The notes under the pieces: generated by a model
The model's input: only the letters and a program-made list of their open reading frames with translations
Databases searched by the model: none
What the model was told of the DNA's origin: nothing
Translations under genes and position numbers: made by a program
Source: CBDDFN01 sp965227065
Lineage (GTDB): Bacteria > Pseudomonadota > Alphaproteobacteria > SPJN01
Length of the DNA stretch: 64,000 nt
Reading direction: 5' to 3'
Assembly (NCBI GenBank): GCA_965227065.1
Contig: CBDDFN010000009.1
Coordinates: 1 to 64,000, forward strand
In this document: one piece after another, positions 62,171 to 64,000 of the stretch
Layout: each line of letters opens with the position of its first letter
Position numbering within the stretch: the first letter of the stretch is position 1

Positions 62171-63442
62171 ATGGAACAGACACTGCAAAACTGGCTGACC
62201 GAAATTGAGGCTTTTGCCCGCGCCGAAGTGCTGACCTGGGCGCGCCTGACCGAATTCACAGCCCTCATCTTCATTCTGGCGCTCGCCCTTGTCGGCGGGC
62301 GTCTTTTGCGTCGGGGCCTGCGCAAGCGCGAATGGGGTGAACACCGGCTGATCCGCATGGTGCAGGACACGCTGGCCAATCTGGCACCCGTGCTGGTGGG
62401 CATTGTTCTGCTTGCCGCTGCAGAAGGGGTGGGGCCTGCCATCCAATATGATGTCGCGCTGATTGCGACGGTGCAAAAGCTACTCGTCGCCTGGTTTGTG
62501 ATTGCGCTGGCCAGCCGTCTGATTGAGGAAAGCTGGGCGCGCAAGGTTGTGATCTGGACGGCTTGGGGGCTTGCCGCCCTGGCCATTGTCGGCTGGCTTG
62601 AGCCGGTCGCGGCTGCGCTCGACGGCATCGGCTTTGCCATTGGCGATGTGCGGCTGACCATACTGTCGGTGCTGCAAGGGGCCATCGCGCTCATCATCCT
62701 GTTGTGGCTGTCGAACTTTTTATCAAGCGCAGCCGAGACGCGCCTGTCGCGCTTCCCCAATATCAATCCGGCCACTCAGGTTCTGTTTGCCAAGGTGATC
62801 CGCATCGCATTGATTGCCGCCGCGATCCTGATTGCGCTCAGTTCTATCGGTATTGATTTCACCGCCTTGGCGGTCTTTGGCGGTGCGCTCGGCGTCGGCA
62901 TCGGTCTGGGCCTGCAAAAGATCGTGTCGAATTTCGTGTCGGGCATCATCCTGCTCGCCGACCGGTCGATTAAACCCGGTGATGTGATCGAGGTAGGCGA
63001 CAGCTATGGCCGGATTGACCGGCTGTCGGCGCGCTATGTCTCGATTGTCACCCGCGACGGCAAGGAATATCTCGTTCCCAATGAGGATTTGATCACCCAG
63101 CCGGTAATCAACTGGTCGTTTTCAGACCGGGCTGTGCGGGTGCGCCTTGATGTCGGGATCGCCTACAGTTCGGACGTCAGGCAGGCGATTGCAATAGCGC
63201 TGGAGGCGGCCACATCGGTGCCGCGCGTGCTGAAAAACCCCGCGCCTAAATGCCTTCTGTGGAGCTTTGGCGACAATTCGGTCAATCTGCAATTGCGCAT
63301 CTGGATCACCGATCCCGAAGACGGGGTGCGCAACGTGTCGTCTGAAGTGCTGCTTGAAGTATGGGACCGGTTTCACGCTGCGGGCATCGAGTTCCCGTTC
63401 CCGCAGCGCGATATTTACATCAAGGAAATGCCGAAGGATTAG
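62171..63442 (+). CDS. Mechanosensitive ion channel (MscS family)
   Basis: The protein has 423 residues. There are five to six hydrophobic segments (about 30-55, 75-95, 115-135, 160-180, 200-230). The pore helix is ALAVFGGALGVGIGLGLQKIVSNFVSGIILLADRS, the classic Gly/Ala-rich TM3 of MscS, followed by the beta domain (GDVIEVGDSYGRIDRLSARYVSIVTRDGKEYLVPN). A C-terminal cytoplasmic alpha/beta domain closes it. It opens on hypo-osmotic shock to release solutes. It ends 4 bases into the convergent phosphotransferase. Confidence 0.94.
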   Translation: MEQTLQNWLTEIEAFARAEVLTWARLTEFTALIFILALALVGGRLLRRGLRKREWGEHRLIRMVQDTLANLAPVLVGIVLLAAAEGVGPAIQYDVALIATVQKLLVAWFVIALASRLIEESWARKVVIWTAWGLAALAIVGWLEPVAAALDGIGFAIGDVRLTILSVLQGAIALIILLWLSNFLSSAAETRLSRFPNINPATQVLFAKVIRIALIAAAILIALSSIGIDFTALAVFGGALGVGIGLGLQKIVSNFVSGIILLADRSIKPGDVIEVGDSYGRIDRLSARYVSIVTRDGKEYLVPNEDLITQPVINWSFSDRAVRVRLDVGIAYSSDVRQAIAIALEAATSVPRVLKNPAPKCLLWSFGDNSVNLQLRIWITDPEDGVRNVSSEVLLEVWDRFHAAGIEFPFPQRDIYIKEMPKD

Positions 63443-64000
63443 TCCGTTGCGCCTGCGCGCTTGGCATATTCCCAGCCCTGATCGCCCAGGAAGCGGACAT
63501 TGGACGACATCTGTTCGGCATGATCGGATGCCGCGGTGCCATCGCGGACCCGGCCGCGAATGCCCTGCAAAATGCCGGCAATGCGGAACAGATTATAGGC
63601 CAGGTACCAATCCATATGCTCGATCCCGCCGTCCCGGCCGGTGCGGTCGCAATAAAGCTTGGTATATTCTTCCGCCGTGGGGATGCCGAGCTCAGCGAAC
63701 TGTTCCGGCGTCAGGCTGGCCAGCTCATTGCCTGCCATCACCCAGCTCATCAAATGATAGGTGAAATCGCCGATCGGATGGCCCAGCGTGCACAATTCCC
63801 AATCAAGGATCGCAATCACGCGCGGCTCGGTGGGATGGAAGATCATATTGTCGAGGCGGTAATCGCCATGAACAATCGTGGTCTCATCGCCTTGCGGAAT
63901 GGTGCCGGGCAGATAGTCGATCAGCTTGTTCATCGACTCGATCGTTTCGGTTTCCGAGGCCTGATATTGCTTGGTCCAGCGCGAAATCTGGCGGGCGAAA
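63439..64000 (-). CDS. Aminoglycoside phosphotransferase-like protein (ACAD11-linked), partial
   Basis: The frame stays open to the window edge, so the N-terminal part (nucleotide-binding loop) is missing. The 186 residues show the catalytic loop HGDYRLDNMIFH and the metal loop VIAILDWELCTLG, the aminoglycoside phosphotransferase/choline-kinase-like motifs. Proteins of this group are encoded near, or fused to, acyl-CoA dehydrogenases (ACAD11) and phosphorylate hydroxyacyl substrates. The neighbour at 60092 fits. It should not be read as an antibiotic resistance gene. Confidence 0.9.
   Translation of the reverse strand, partial: FARQISRWTKQYQASETETIESMNKLIDYLPGTIPQGDETTIVHGDYRLDNMIFHPTEPRVIAILDWELCTLGHPIGDFTYHLMSWVMAGNELASLTPEQFAELGIPTAEEYTKLYCDRTGRDGGIEHMDWYLAYNLFRIAGILQGIRGRVRDGTAASDHAEQMSSNVRFLGDQGWEYAKRAGATD

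Noticed and set aside
63439..64000. Aminoglycoside resistance gene
   Set aside because: The motifs are of the phosphotransferase superfamily, but the ACAD11-linked type and its context point to acyl-CoA metabolism.

Overview
The window looks like a contig from a marine alphaproteobacterium, closest in style to the Caulobacterales/Maricaulales/Hyphomonadales assemblage. The evidence is a Tad/Cpa pilus locus, CtrA-type boxes (TTAA-N7-TTAA), a tRNA-His with A73 and no encoded G-1, the gene order ileS-lspA-DUF3035-M16-M16, and a NavAb-type sodium channel. No mobile element, rRNA or CRISPR array was seen.

Bases 1 to about 5,800 probably do not belong with the rest. They carry a formate dehydrogenase 3' end, an OsmC protein, an MFS transporter facing a LysR regulator, a DUF115 (Maf-like) protein and the start of a membrane protein. 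The MFS and DUF115 genes are broken by three single-base frameshifts, and no comparable break was noticed downstream. At about 5,800 the membrane protein runs in frame into the C-terminal third of the pilus secretin CpaC. A chimeric assembly join is the simplest reading, with a real rearrangement as the alternative.

5.8-15.1 kb is a Tad pilus operon: cpaC (3' end), cpaE, cpaF, tadB, tadC, tadD, tadG, four tandem flp pilins separated by strings of small hairpins, and tadE. 15.1-22.8 kb is a signalling island: one large histidine kinase, three receiver proteins (one with a MarR-like output), a small Sel1-like protein and two related OmpA-domain envelope proteins. Perfect or near-perfect CtrA boxes precede tadG, the kinase and the first response regulator.

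22.9-34.4 kb holds a voltage-gated sodium channel, an alpha/beta hydrolase, tRNA-His followed by hisS-hisZ-hisG, an amino-acid permease, a MerR/CDF metal pair with its operator, groESL with a CIRCE element, and two small membrane proteins.

34.4-43.2 kb is the most unusual part: a two-gene operon for a secreted VWA protein and a 2,488-residue exported protein. The larger protein ends in two copies of a protein-kinase-like module (D-x-H-x-G-N and x-F-D-x-G-G motifs), set apart by proline-rich linkers. I know of no described system with this layout.

43.3-64 kb is mostly housekeeping: GNAT, omega-transaminase, SDR, HAD-IIA, ribF, ileS, lspA, DUF3035, an M16 protease pair, pgi, mutL, rsmD, rluB, tadA (tRNA), acyl-CoA dehydrogenase, GST, mscS, and a phosphotransferase cut by the window edge.
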